DNA of 24,063 nucleotides, taken from Bacteroidales bacterium UBA4295 (GTDB taxonomy: Bacteria > Bacteroidota > Bacteroidia > Bacteroidales > Paludibacteraceae). The position numbers and the translations under genes are program-made. The stretch is from positions 1-24,063 of the forward strand of contig DGVB01000020.1 in the NCBI GenBank assembly GCA_002395805.1, written 5' to 3'. Shown piece by piece: positions 7,215-14,640 of this stretch (position 1 is its first letter; each line of letters opens with the position of its first letter). The notes under the pieces are model-generated. The model was not told where the DNA came from and ran no database searches. It worked only from the letters and a program-made list of their open reading frames with translations.

Positions 7215-7739
7215 AATTATCTCTTTTTAGACAATGGTTTCGAAGAAATCGAAGCGGTCACCACGATCGATTTGCTGCGTCGTGCGAACATCGCATTGAC
7301 AACTGTTTCTATTACCGGCAATCCGATGGTTCTCGGCGCGCATAACATCGCTGTGGAAGCGGACGGACTGATGGAAAAAATCGATTTCTCGGACGCTGAG
7401 ATGTTGATTCTCCCGGGAGGACAGACCAAACTGGGCGACTGTTCCGCATTGTGCGAATTGCTCATTGAGCATAACAAGGCCGGCAAACTGATCGCTGCGA
7501 TTTGTGCCGCACCGACCGTATTAGGTAAATTAGGTATTTTGGAAGGAAAACAAGCTACTTGCTATCCCGGCATGCAGGCTGCGCTGGGAGAAAGCTATGT
7601 GGGCGGATTAGTAGTAGAAAGTAAGAATATCATTACCGGCAAAGGACCCGGCTTGAGTTCCGATTTCGCTTTCTGTATCATAGAACGTCTGGCGGGTGCC
7701 GAAACAGCGGACACCGTATATGACGCTGCACAATATTAA
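7212..7739 (+). CDS. DJ-1/PfpI family protein (YajL-like)
   Basis: 175 residues. This is a class-I glutamine-amidotransferase-like fold of the DJ-1 subfamily: the start FLDNGFEEIEAVTTIDLLRRA carries the conserved glutamate (E14), LILPGG is at about 65-70, and the nucleophile elbow AICAAP carries C98. The family includes protein repair/deglycase-type, chaperone and oxidative-stress functions; which applies here cannot be read from the sequence. It follows the TonB-like gene by 29 bases, filled with an octamer array, and is probably in the same transcript. Confidence 0.92.
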   Translation: MNYLFLDNGFEEIEAVTTIDLLRRANIALTTVSITGNPMVLGAHNIAVEADGLMEKIDFSDAEMLILPGGQTKLGDCSALCELLIEHNKAGKLIAAICAAPTVLGKLGILEGKQATCYPGMQAALGESYVGGLVVESKNIITGKGPGLSSDFAFCIIERLAGAETADTVYDAAQY

Positions 7740-7757
7740 CCATCAATTTTTACAACT

Positions 7758-8147
7758 ATGACAAAAGAACAAATTTTTGCCGCTTTTGCAGCCAACATAG
7801 CTGCTGCTGATGGCGAACTGTATGATTCAGAAGTACAACGTATTGCAGATCTGGCAGAGGCAAATGGTCTGGATCGCAATGCAGTGCTCCGTGCATGTGC
7901 TGCTGAAGTTGAACATCCGACAAATCTTGCAGCTCTTCCTCCGCTCATGAGTGAGGATGACAAAGATCTGGCTATCTTCGGTATGGTTCGTATCGCTATT
8001 GCTGACGGCCGCATCGCTATCAAAGAGATGCAACGCGTTCACACGGTATGCGAAAACTTCGGCTGGGGTGCTCAGTATGTCACGATCAAATTCCTGCAGC
8101 AATTGAAGAAAGATCCGTCGCTGTTGGTAGAAGGTGTTGATTTCTAA
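7758..8147 (+). CDS. TerB-like protein
   Basis: 129 residues, all-helical, no signal peptide. Two internally similar halves can be seen: AANIAAADGELYDSEVQRIADLAEANGL (about 11-38) and AIFGMVRIAIADGRIAIKEMQRVHTVCENFGW (about 72-103). The A-x-A-D-G motif followed by an acidic/basic helix is the signature of the TerB/DjlA-N fold, often metal-binding through the Asp residues. The TerB name comes from tellurite-resistance loci, but no other ter gene is here, so that function should not be assumed. It is the last gene before the bidirectional terminator at 8169. Confidence 0.75.
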   Translation: MTKEQIFAAFAANIAAADGELYDSEVQRIADLAEANGLDRNAVLRACAAEVEHPTNLAALPPLMSEDDKDLAIFGMVRIAIADGRIAIKEMQRVHTVCENFGWGAQYVTIKFLQQLKKDPSLLVEGVDF

Positions 8148-8168
8148 TTGAATACACACATAGTAATT

Positions 8169-8200
8169 AAAAAACAGGCGCTTTCGGGCGTCTGTTTTTT
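8169..8200. terminator. Bidirectional intrinsic terminator between TerB-like gene and queE
   Basis: A hairpin with a 13-base arm AAAAAACAGGCGC (8169-8181), a TTTCGG loop and the pairing arm GCGTCTGTTTTTT (8188-8200), with one G-T wobble. The A run on one side and the T run on the other let it work for both converging operons. Confidence 0.92.
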
Positions 8201-8229
8201 ATATGTTAGAATTCCTATATCTCGGTGTT

Positions 8230-8883
8230 TTATCGGAGACCTGCTATTTTATGCAACTGAACGCTTAGTCGCCAGAAAGGATGAGCAAGAATATACCGGA
8301 TGGTCTCGTCCAAATTATCATTGCTGTCTATCTCGAAATCATCAATACCGCTTTGTAAGAGCCATTCGCCGTTATATCGTAGCGGCTGCAGCATCCAGTG
8401 CTCTGCCTCTATTTCAGTGCGCCAGATCTCGGGATCGTACGTGCCGGTAAAAACAACCTTCACTTCGTTCACTCGCTTCAGGGCCAAGGGCGGCTGATGA
8501 CTGATGGCTGAGCGCTGAAGGCTTGCTTCTTTCGGCGAGCAGGTGATCCAGTCTATGCCATCAGGTAGGGGATGCGTACCGTTCGTCTCAATGCAGATAT
8601 AGAAACCGGCTTCGTGGAGCGCGTCAATGAGCGTCTTGTCCACTTGCAGGGATGGTTCTCCTCCGGTCAGCACACACATCTTCCGCCGCTCATTCGGTAT
8701 ATCATACAGCGAAAGCACCTCTGCTACGATTTCTTCGCAGGACATCTCCGTGAACTCCGAGAACTCTGTGTCGCACCAGGGACAACGAAGATTGCACCCG
8801 CTAAAGCGAACAAACACAGCCGGAATCCCGCTGTGTGCTCCTTCGCCCTGCAAGGTAAAGAATATTTCGTTGACTCGGTACAT
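8230..8883 (-). CDS. queE: 7-carboxy-7-deazaguanine synthase (radical SAM)
   Basis: 217 residues. QueE rearranges 6-carboxytetrahydropterin to 7-carboxy-7-deazaguanine using S-adenosylmethionine and a 4Fe-4S cluster. The N-terminus has FTLQGEGAHSGIPAVFVRFSGC, and the cluster cysteines are C30, C34 and C37 in CNLRCPWCD. LTGGEPSLQ is the GGEP SAM-binding motif, and ETNGTHPLP and ITCSPKE follow. The end QLHKIAGLR matches the family C-terminus. An odd stretch of about 12 residues (121-132, SLQRSAISHQPP) sits between CSPKEA and LKRVNEVKVVF and is encoded by a heptamer array; by memory of homologues this position is normally shorter. It is the last gene of the queF-queC-queD-queE set. Confidence 0.95.
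   Translation of the reverse strand: MYRVNEIFFTLQGEGAHSGIPAVFVRFSGCNLRCPWCDTEFSEFTEMSCEEIVAEVLSLYDIPNERRKMCVLTGGEPSLQVDKTLIDALHEAGFYICIETNGTHPLPDGIDWITCSPKEASLQRSAISHQPPLALKRVNEVKVVFTGTYDPEIWRTEIEAEHWMLQPLRYNGEWLLQSGIDDFEIDSNDNLDETIRYILAHPFWRLSVQLHKIAGLR
8494..8521 (-). repeat. Four heptamer units inside queE
   Basis: On the plus strand four consecutive 7-base units read CTGATGA, CTGATGG, CTGAGCG, CTGAAGG; on the coding strand this is TCAG every seven bases, with a TCAGCCA unit as in the TonB-like gene. It encodes most of the unusual SLQRSAISHQPP stretch. Confidence 0.75.
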
Positions 8884-8885
8884 TA

Positions 8886-8925
8886 CTAGTATCCTAGGGC
8901 CCTAGTTTCCTAGGATCCTAGTCTC
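8886..8925. repeat. Five CTAG octamers between queD and queE
   Basis: Five exact 8-base units each begin with CTAG: CTAGTATC, CTAGGGCC, CTAGTTTC, CTAGGATC, CTAGTCTC. The array fills the whole queD-queE gap and supplies the queD stop codon (TAG on the minus strand at 8920-8918). CTAG is usually a rare tetramer in bacterial DNA. Confidence 0.88.
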
Positions 8926-9250
8926 TCTCATAAATGGCGATATTGCCTTCGGATTCCTGGACGGAGACCTTGTAGCAGTTCTTCACATGGTCGCAAATCC
9001 AGCGGGCTATATTCTCTGCCGAAGGATTGACGTCCAGCACTTCGTTGATATACTTGTGATCAAAGGTGTCCTTTACGATTTTCTTGATATGTGTGAAATC
9101 TGTCACCATACCATCCTGGTCCAACGTCTCGGACTTGCAATAGACCACAATGATCCAGTTATGACCATGCAGGTTTTCGCATTTGCTCTCGTATGAGAGC
9201 ATCAAGTTATGCGCCGCAGAAATCTCTATTGTTTTTTGTACGTAGTACAC
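8918..9250 (-). CDS. queD: 6-carboxytetrahydropterin synthase
   Basis: 110 residues, typical of QueD. It converts 7,8-dihydroneopterin triphosphate to 6-carboxy-5,6,7,8-tetrahydropterin, the second step of queuosine precursor synthesis. Zinc ligands are H14 (SAAH), H28 and H30 (LHGH); the catalytic cysteine is C24 in SKCENLHGHNW, followed by a DHK motif (D64, H65, K66) and the C-terminal ESEGN. It belongs to the 6-pyruvoyl-tetrahydropterin synthase family; the Cys upstream of HGH supports QueD rather than PTPS-III. The stop codon lies inside the CTAG octamer array. Confidence 0.94.
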   Translation of the reverse strand: MYYVQKTIEISAAHNLMLSYESKCENLHGHNWIIVVYCKSETLDQDGMVTDFTHIKKIVKDTFDHKYINEVLDVNPSAENIARWICDHVKNCYKVSVQESEGNIAIYERD

Positions 9251-9256
9251 GGGGTG

Positions 9257-9305
9257 ATTAAAAATTAAAAATTACGAATTAAAAATTACGAATTAAAAAT
9301 TAATT
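9257..9305. repeat. Seven AT-rich heptamers between queC and queD
   Basis: Seven consecutive 7-base units fill the gap: ATTAAAA, ATTAAAA, ATTACGA, ATTAAAA, ATTACGA, ATTAAAA, ATTAATT. The queC stop codon lies in the last units. Confidence 0.85.
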
Positions 9306-9953
9306 ATCATAGATCGTGTTATCCTCAATGCCGGCTTGTGCGAGGGCCTCTTTGCGCTCACGGCAGGTGCCGCATACGCCGCAGTGGTGCTCGCCGCCCT
9401 TGTAGCAGCTCCAGGTCTCGGAGTAGTCAATATTCAGTTCCTTGCCTTTGGAGGCAATCTCCGCTTTGGTGAGACGGGTATAGGGCGTGAGTAGTTGCAC
9501 GCCATTCCAGGTGCCGAAATGAATGGCTTTATTCATTGCGTCCACGAACTCAGGGCGACAGTCAGGATAGATCGTGTGGTCTCCGGCATGGTTAGCCAGC
9601 ATCACATACTGCATCTTGTTGTTCTCCGCTATGCCTGCGGCGATAGAGAGCATGATACCATTGCGGAAAGGTACGACGGTGGATTTCATGTTCTCCTCGT
9701 CGTAGTTCCCCTCCGGAATTGCATCAGCTCCTTCCAGCAGCGAAGATTTGAAGAACTGCTTGATAAACGGCAGTCGGATTACCAAATGCGGAATACCGAG
9801 TCGCTCGCAATGCAGTTTGGCAAACTCCAATTCGCGGTCATTATGATTGCTGCCATAGTGAAACGAGACCGCCATGCCGATGCGAAAGCGGTACTCATAA
9901 AGCATTGTGGTGGAGTCCAGTCCACCGGAAAGCACGATTAATGAATCTTTCAT
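9300..9953 (-). CDS. queC: 7-cyano-7-deazaguanine (preQ0) synthase
   Basis: 217 residues from the ATG at 9953, which gives the normal MKDSLIVLSGGLDSTT start; an in-frame ATG at 10001 would include the hairpin repeat before the gene and is unlikely. QueC is an ATP-dependent amidase/nitrile synthase turning 7-carboxy-7-deazaguanine into preQ0. The PP-loop SGGLDSTT (9-16) binds ATP, and C183, C191, C194 and C197 (in CYKGGEHHCGVCGTC) form the C-terminal zinc site. VPFRNGIMLSIAAGIAE and YPDCRPEFVDAMN are also family segments. Confidence 0.96.
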   Translation of the reverse strand: MKDSLIVLSGGLDSTTMLYEYRFRIGMAVSFHYGSNHNDRELEFAKLHCERLGIPHLVIRLPFIKQFFKSSLLEGADAIPEGNYDEENMKSTVVPFRNGIMLSIAAGIAENNKMQYVMLANHAGDHTIYPDCRPEFVDAMNKAIHFGTWNGVQLLTPYTRLTKAEIASKGKELNIDYSETWSCYKGGEHHCGVCGTCRERKEALAQAGIEDNTIYDN

Positions 9954-9970
9954 AAAAAGCCTAACCCCAT

Positions 9971-9990
9971 CCCTTCCCTGAAAGGAAGGG
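9971..9990. repeat. GC hairpin in the queF-queC gap
   Basis: CCCTTCC (9971-9977) and GGAAGGG (9984-9990) pair perfectly around a six-base loop, inside a C-rich then G-rich 44-base gap between queF and queC. It has no T run and is probably an intergenic repeat or processing site rather than a terminator. Confidence 0.6.
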
Positions 9991-9997
9991 AGAAGGA

Positions 9998-10483
9998 TCA
10001 ATTAGTTTTGTTTTTAGTGTTTAGAGAAAACTGTTCACGCAGTCTCTGCGCTTTCAAATCCTGATGATCAGCGTCGGCATAGTTGGCGAAAGGATAAATG
10101 CTAATTCCGCCGCGGGGCATGAAATAGCCGATTACTTCCAGATATTTCGGATCCATCAGTTTGACCAGATCCTTCATGATGATATTGACGCAATCCTCAT
10201 GGAAGTCGCCGTGGTTTCGGAAGGAGAAGAGGTATAGTTTGAGACTTTTGCTCTCCACCATCCGCTCCCGCGGGATATAACTGATGTAAATATGTCCGAA
10301 ATCAGGCTGTCCTGTTTTGGGGCAGAGTGTAGTGAACTCCGGGCAATTGAACGTAACAAGATATTCGTTCTCGGGGTGTTTGTTCGGGAAAGTCTCCAGC
10401 ACGGCAGGATTATAGTTGTCGCTATATTGCACGTGCTGGTTTCCCAGAAGGGTTATTCCCTCCAATTCGTTTTCAGTTCGCAT
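9998..10483 (-). CDS. queF: NADPH-dependent 7-cyano-7-deazaguanine reductase (unimodular type)
   Basis: 161 residues, the short (YkvM/type I) form. QueF reduces preQ0 to preQ1 by a four-electron nitrile reduction with NADPH. Motifs: [15 protein letters not shown] with the nucleophile C54 and general acid D61, the QueF motif ESKSLKLYL at 77-85 for NADPH and dimer contacts, and FHED (94-97) for substrate binding. It is a T-fold enzyme. It is the first que gene, 49 bases after the large surface-protein gene on the same strand. No classical promoter is visible in that gap, so it may be read from upstream or be regulated by the leader at 10484-10532. Confidence 0.96.
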   Translation of the reverse strand: MRTENELEGITLLGNQHVQYSDNYNPAVLETFPNKHPENEYLVTFNCPEFTTLCPKTGQPDFGHIYISYIPRERMVESKSLKLYLFSFRNHGDFHEDCVNIIMKDLVKLMDPKYLEVIGYFMPRGGISIYPFANYADADHQDLKAQRLREQFSLNTKNKTN

Positions 10484-10503
10484 GAATGTTTTCAGTTTTT
10501 ATA

Positions 10504-10527
10504 CGAGAGGAAAAACATTAGCTCTCG
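10504..10527 (-). promoter_or_regulatory. Hairpin with A-rich tail in the queF leader
   Basis: On the minus strand, CGAGAG and CTCTCG pair around a 12-base U-rich loop, followed by TATAAAAACTGAAAAC just before the queF ATG. The stem plus A-rich tail resembles the outline of a preQ1-I riboswitch, but I do not find the conserved loop or a convincing pseudoknot partner. It could equally be a weak 3' structure for the upstream gene. Confidence 0.3.
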
Positions 10528-10532
10528 GTTGT

Positions 10533-13500
10533 TTAACGCATAATTTTGATTGTCTCACCGCTCTCCGTAACAATGATATACATTCCTCTCGGCAGCTCCA
10601 TCGTGTAGATGTCCTCATTCGTAGTAGCTACCTTGCGGCCATAAATATCATAGATATTTACCCATTGACCGGCAGTATATACATCCTCAATTCCTTGCGG
10701 ATCGTATATCTCTATAGTGAGGCTGTAAGCACGGCGGTTGATATAGTCGGAAACTACGAATGTCTTCGGGAAATAGATGGCATTACGCAGGTCGATGGAC
10801 GGCTCTACTGACGGAGTGACATGTGTTGTATTCGGATCTGCCAGCGTGATCACAGGGTGCGCAGTAGCCAGATCGTCGTATTTCTCCTGCGGGAGAGAGA
10901 TTGTAATGGTGTTTGCAGCCTGATCAATTGTAGCAGGAAGGTCAAAGAGCTTGAAACTGTTGATTTGCGGATTCGGTAGCTCCAGACCCGAGTCATCAGG
11001 GCTCATCAAATAGGATACAATACCGTCCAGCAAATTCTTTCCGGTGTTCGTGAGAGTCACGTCACGTGCCATAGGCAAGCAGATATATTTCTTTCCGCCT
11101 CGCGTGTCTGCCGGCACTTCGTGCAACGCAGTCTGTTGCTCGCCGTTGCCATAGTAATCATTGATATCACGTGTGTAGGCAGTAGCCAGACAGAATGTTC
11201 CCTGCTCAAATACATTAATCGGCATCAGACCGTTCAATTCGTAATTGGAGAGTACCTGAATAGAATCGCCTTTCTTCAAATAAGACATCTTCTCTTTGAA
11301 GATCGGATGGTTCGGCTGCTGGATATACAGTTTAGTACCTTTGACCTTAGTGTTCTTAGTTGTGTCAATAGCACCGTTGTCCGGCTCTCCCCAATCCAGA
11401 CGGTCGCTGGAGTAGGTAAAGCCTTTGAGGTTCAATACCGGGAGACTAGTCCCTCCCCGAATGATACCTATTATTTCCGGGTTATTGGCGTCCACATCTT
11501 CCGAAATCAGAATCCATTTATAGTTGGCGTATTGCTCTTTCGGACGCATGTTACCGTCTTCTTTCTGTTTGCGGTATATCAGATCCCATTTGTTGTTTCC
11601 TGTTCCTTTCAGATATTGATAAACAGCGTCTTTCTCGTAAGACAAATCATTTTTGTAGAGGTAGAGCACAGAGCGCGGACCATAGGTAATCGCGGTAATG
11701 ACGATTTTTCCCTGAATAGTAGTATCTCCGCCTTGCGTCGTAATCGAGTATGGGAAGGTACCGGTAGCAGTAGGTGTTCCGCCAATGATATATTTGCCAT
11801 CAGCACCTGAGCCGCTAATGCCCTCCGGCTGACCGTTCGGCCATGTGAGGATCACGTCCTCGGGAGACTTCGCATAGTAGGTGAAGATGATCTGATCCAT
11901 CTCTTCGCCCGTATAGGCGTCGGCATCGACGCCGGTTTTAGCCGCAATGGAGGATACAACCTTGAATTTACCGGATACACGGTTGGTCTCGACGCCATTG
12001 TAATATGCGATTACATGATAGTTGTATTCACCTACCGGGCAGTCCGCCTGACCGCTCAATACCAGCGTGTCGCACAACGAACCATCAATCTCAGTAAGAT
12101 CGATACCTGTTGCTTCATGATCATAACCATCCCAAACCAAGCGTGTTTGAGCCCCGGGAATATTGTTGTATTTGGTTACGTATGTGATCGGCTTGATATT
12201 GGTAGTCTGAAGCACCGTCTGGGTAGAGTCGTTTCCTTTCAGGTACTTAGTGCGCGGCTCTTGTGCCAGACGGAGGGAGAAACCGCAAATTTCGCTTTGA
12301 CTATCCCCATCATGGATGGCTTTTATTTTGATGACATGTTCTCCTGTTGTAATATTGAATCGTCTGATAGTGTATGAGGTAGAGAGATTCGATGTTTGCA
12401 GGACACCGTCAACATAAACTTGAAGATATCTTCCCTTGCTAATATCAGCATTATTATCTTTCCCCATGAATGAGAATTGGTCGTATCCCTGGATATGGAA
12501 TACGTATTCGTTCCCGTTTTTCAGTTTGTGCAAAGCTCCGGCTCCTGCTTTAAACTCATCCAAGTCAGTAAACGTGTAGTTGGATTTGCCGCCGACTGCT
12601 GTTCCTTCAAACCAACCGTCTGTAGCTTTGAAACTGGTTTTATTTATGGGAGTCGTAATACCAGACGATTTTTGAGTAGGAAAAACAGTGATAGTCAAAG
12701 TGTCATTTTTTTCCGTGTATGAACCATAATACACCTCATATTCGCGGCCGCCGAAGACGCTCAACGTGCCGCCGTATCCTCCGGCGATTTCTTTCGCTTC
12801 GTAGATTTCCGGTACGTGGGTTGTAAGACCGCTGGAAGGAACTTCTACTGTGTAGTTGATAGTGTAGGTCAACTTGGTTTCACCATCTTCTGCAGTTACT
12901 TCCACTTTGCCGGATCCGGGAACGGATGTCGCCTGCGTAATTTGCACGTTTGCGCTACGGTTATTTGGCGTTGCAGCAATAGTAGGTGGTGTTTTGATAC
13001 CTGCTGTTAGTTCAATATTGTATGTATACGTATTCGGCGAGAAATTAGGTACCGATTTGCCGCCGTAGGTCAGGCTGCTCAGCGTAGCATCTGTAGAAAC
13101 AGCCGGTGCTTCAGTAATAGTCACGGCATAAACGGTTGTCTCGTTCGTTGAACTTTTGAAAGTATAGTTTACAGCTCCGTTGCTGAAGTTCTGTGCAGTA
13201 TTAGGCGTCCAAGAAGCGACATTGTCTCCTGAGAAAGTAGGAGCGATGGCCGTCAGCGAAGAGCCGTTTGTTACTTGTCCGGTGATGGTTTTGTTGACTT
13301 GGTCAATAGTCGCCGTACCTTTGATGTTGTCCCAAGTGGCACTTGTTACTTTCGGCGCCGAAGAAGCAACGGTGAAAGTAATAGTGTAGGTCTTGGTTGT
13401 CGTGCCGTCTTCGGCAGTTACGGTCACCGTAGTAGCGCCTGGAAGAGAGCTCGCAGGATTAATCACCGGATCCGAAGCTTTGCTATCATTCTTCGTAGCC

Positions 13501-14177
13501 GCTACTGTCGGAACAGTGGTTGTTCCGGTCGGTAACTCTACATCATAAGTTGTGGTATTGGGATCAAAGCTCGGCACCGAAGTTCCATTATATGTCAATG
13601 CCGAAAGGGTAGCATCCGAAGATGCAGGCGCCGGACCAGCAAAAACGACTTCAATCTTATCGTAATATGAGTCTCCGCTACCTCCGCTTCGACCTCCGCA
13701 TACATAGTATTTATCTTTTACGAAAGTCTCATTCCAAAATGTGTAGCCGGTTGAAGTTTTAGCGAGCGCAGAACTGGTTACTGTACCGCTATTCGGACAA
13801 GGGTTACCGGAAGCATACAGCGTCTTTCTGGAATTAGAAGTGTGCATGTAAACAACGATATTGGATATGTCGTCCGATGTCGTAGGAACATAGATGGCGA
13901 TACCAGCTTTGTCCATTCCGTTATCAGTCATCTTTACAGCATTCGCCGATGCATCCCATGCTAATTTTACTTCGTTGTTATTAAAAAACGGGCGAGTGGA
14001 GTAAATCTGGAAACTTTGCGACCCGGAACCCACATTCACTACATGAACAGAAGTGTTTGTTAACGCGGTAACATCAGCCGCAGTGGGTATCCATGTAACA
14101 GTGGTTTGCGCAATGCTGAGGCTTGCACCCAAAATGAATGTTACTAAGAATAACGATTTTTTAAGAATGTTTCTCAT
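10533..14177 (-). CDS. Large exported surface protein with cadherin-like domains and a T9SS sorting domain
   Basis: 1214 residues. A signal peptide is clear (MRNILKKSLFLVTFILGASLSIAQ). After an N-terminal region of about 160 residues there are two copies of a cadherin-like beta-sandwich repeat (about 186-271 and 361-446, each with DATLS-x-LTY, P-x-F-x-PNT-x-TY and TAEDG), separated by a related domain (about 274-356, ATIDQVNKTITGQV). The middle is beta-rich with Ig-like and putative lectin-like parts (GGTPTATGTFPYSI). The last 55 residues (WVNIYDIYGRKVATTN, LPRGMYIIVTESGETIKIMR) are a type A T9SS C-terminal domain, so it should be exported by type IX secretion and anchored at or released from the cell surface. 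No catalytic motif is recognised; adhesion or glycan binding is an inference. The predicted leader is about 180 bases. Confidence 0.88.
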   Translation of the reverse strand: MRNILKKSLFLVTFILGASLSIAQTTVTWIPTAADVTALTNTSVHVVNVGSGSQSFQIYSTRPFFNNNEVKLAWDASANAVKMTDNGMDKAGIAIYVPTTSDDISNIVVYMHTSNSRKTLYASGNPCPNSGTVTSSALAKTSTGYTFWNETFVKDKYYVCGGRSGGSGDSYYDKIEVVFAGPAPASSDATLSALTYNGTSVPSFDPNTTTYDVELPTGTTTVPTVAATKNDSKASDPVINPASSLPGATTVTVTAEDGTTTKTYTITFTVASSAPKVTSATWDNIKGTATIDQVNKTITGQVTNGSSLTAIAPTFSGDNVASWTPNTAQNFSNGAVNYTFKSSTNETTVYAVTITEAPAVSTDATLSSLTYGGKSVPNFSPNTYTYNIELTAGIKTPPTIAATPNNRSANVQITQATSVPGSGKVEVTAEDGETKLTYTINYTVEVPSSGLTTHVPEIYEAKEIAGGYGGTLSVFGGREYEVYYGSYTEKNDTLTITVFPTQKSSGITTPINKTSFKATDGWFEGTAVGGKSNYTFTDLDEFKAGAGALHKLKNGNEYVFHIQGYDQFSFMGKDNNADISKGRYLQVYVDGVLQTSNLSTSYTIRRFNITTGEHVIKIKAIHDGDSQSEICGFSLRLAQEPRTKYLKGNDSTQTVLQTTNIKPITYVTKYNNIPGAQTRLVWDGYDHEATGIDLTEIDGSLCDTLVLSGQADCPVGEYNYHVIAYYNGVETNRVSGKFKVVSSIAAKTGVDADAYTGEEMDQIIFTYYAKSPEDVILTWPNGQPEGISGSGADGKYIIGGTPTATGTFPYSITTQGGDTTIQGKIVITAITYGPRSVLYLYKNDLSYEKDAVYQYLKGTGNNKWDLIYRKQKEDGNMRPKEQYANYKWILISEDVDANNPEIIGIIRGGTSLPVLNLKGFTYSSDRLDWGEPDNGAIDTTKNTKVKGTKLYIQQPNHPIFKEKMSYLKKGDSIQVLSNYELNGLMPINVFEQGTFCLATAYTRDINDYYGNGEQQTALHEVPADTRGGKKYICLPMARDVTLTNTGKNLLDGIVSYLMSPDDSGLELPNPQINSFKLFDLPATIDQAANTITISLPQEKYDDLATAHPVITLADPNTTHVTPSVEPSIDLRNAIYFPKTFVVSDYINRRAYSLTIEIYDPQGIEDVYTAGQWVNIYDIYGRKVATTNEDIYTMELPRGMYIIVTESGETIKIMR

Positions 14178-14229
14178 ATTTTTGTGTTTATTTATTTCGT
14201 GTTTTGGGTGCAGAATTAAAAATCACGGG

Positions 14230-14250
14230 ATAATATACTACGTATATTAT
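14230..14250. promoter_or_regulatory. Perfect 9-base inverted repeat in the leader of the surface-protein gene
   Basis: ATAATATAC (14230-14238) and GTATATTAT (14242-14250) are exact inverted copies around a 3-base centre. It lies about 55 bases before the surface-protein ATG, next to the 8-base palindrome GGTGCACC (14253-14260). It is a candidate operator or RNA hairpin; no partner is known. Confidence 0.5.
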
Positions 14251-14274
14251 AAGGTGCACCGGGATACGATATGA

Positions 14275-14307
14275 CCAGTACTTAGTCAGTATATAGCCAG
14301 TATTTGC
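14275..14307. repeat. Three 11-base units in the divergent gap
   Basis: Units CCAGTACTTAG, TCAGTATATAG and CCAGTATTTGC follow one another exactly. The CAGTACTT core also appears at 14555-14562 in the leader of the divergent gene. Confidence 0.7.
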
Positions 14308-14363
14308 CCGACATGCGGTTTCTGCTAACCATCAGTACACATTACCCGATACTAATTCACGCT

Positions 14364-14397
14364 GCAAAATTACTGCTTTTTTTGCACATGAATGTGC
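14364..14397 (-). promoter_or_regulatory. Probable promoter of the surface-protein gene
   Basis: On the minus strand TAATTTTGC (14372-14364) is a good -7 element, preceded by GCAG and an A run as in the other promoters here. A TTTG at the correct -33 distance is missing; instead there is an inverted repeat GCACAT-TC-ATGTGC (14397-14384). This suggests a weak or activator-dependent promoter. It predicts a leader of about 180 bases. Confidence 0.6.
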
Positions 14398-14408
14398 ATA
14401 TATTAGAA

Positions 14409-14439
14409 AAAAGTGTGTAAAAATTGACACTTTTGTCAA
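14409..14439. promoter_or_regulatory. Overlapping inverted repeats between divergent promoters
   Basis: AAAAGTGT (14409-14416) pairs exactly with ACACTTTT (14427-14434), and TTGAC (14424-14428) with GTCAA (14435-14439). Both lie between the -33 regions of the divergent surface-protein and DUF3078 promoters, where a shared regulator would bind. Confidence 0.45.
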
Positions 14440-14465
14440 AAAAAGTCGCGCGCGTACAATATTTA

Positions 14466-14497
14466 TTTGCATATATGAGATTTTTTTTGTAATTTTG
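14466..14497 (+). promoter_or_regulatory. Bacteroidota-type promoter of the DUF3078 gene
   Basis: TTTG (14466-14469), a 20-base spacer starting CATATATGAGA, and TAATTTTG (14490-14497). The leader to the ATG at 14641 would be about 135 bases and contains a 12-base direct repeat. Confidence 0.75.
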
Positions 14498-14543
14498 TGC
14501 CCGGTTTTGTGGATTGATGTGTTGATAGAGAATTGCGTTATTT

Positions 14544-14577
14544 AAGGACATAACCAGTACTTGATAAGGACATAACC
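14544..14577. repeat. Direct repeat with 22-base spacing in the DUF3078 leader
   Basis: AAGGACATAACC occurs at 14544-14555 and 14566-14577, 22 bases apart, with CAGTACTT between. It is part of the transcribed leader if the promoter at 14466 is correct. Confidence 0.75.
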
Positions 14578-14640
14578 CCAATAAAGTGAGGGGAAACAAA
14601 TAAAATTAAACAAACGTATAACAAACAATTTTTGAATAGT

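Noticed and set aside
7758..8147. Tellurite-resistance function for the TerB-like gene
   Set aside because: No terA, terC, terD or terZ gene is nearby, and the fold is shared by proteins with other roles.
8148..8450. 100-codon plus-strand frame after the TerB-like gene
   Set aside because: It runs through the bidirectional terminator and then antisense to queE; no protein character.
8886..9305. Possible CRISPR-like repeats
   Set aside because: Units are 7-8 bases in direct tandem with no unique spacers and no cas genes; they are simple tandem arrays.
9971..9990. Terminator between queF and queC
   Set aside because: The hairpin lacks a T run on the minus strand and sits inside a co-directional operon.
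11121..11810. 229-codon open frame on the plus strand
   Set aside because: Antisense to the T9SS surface-protein gene, with no motif, promoter or start context.
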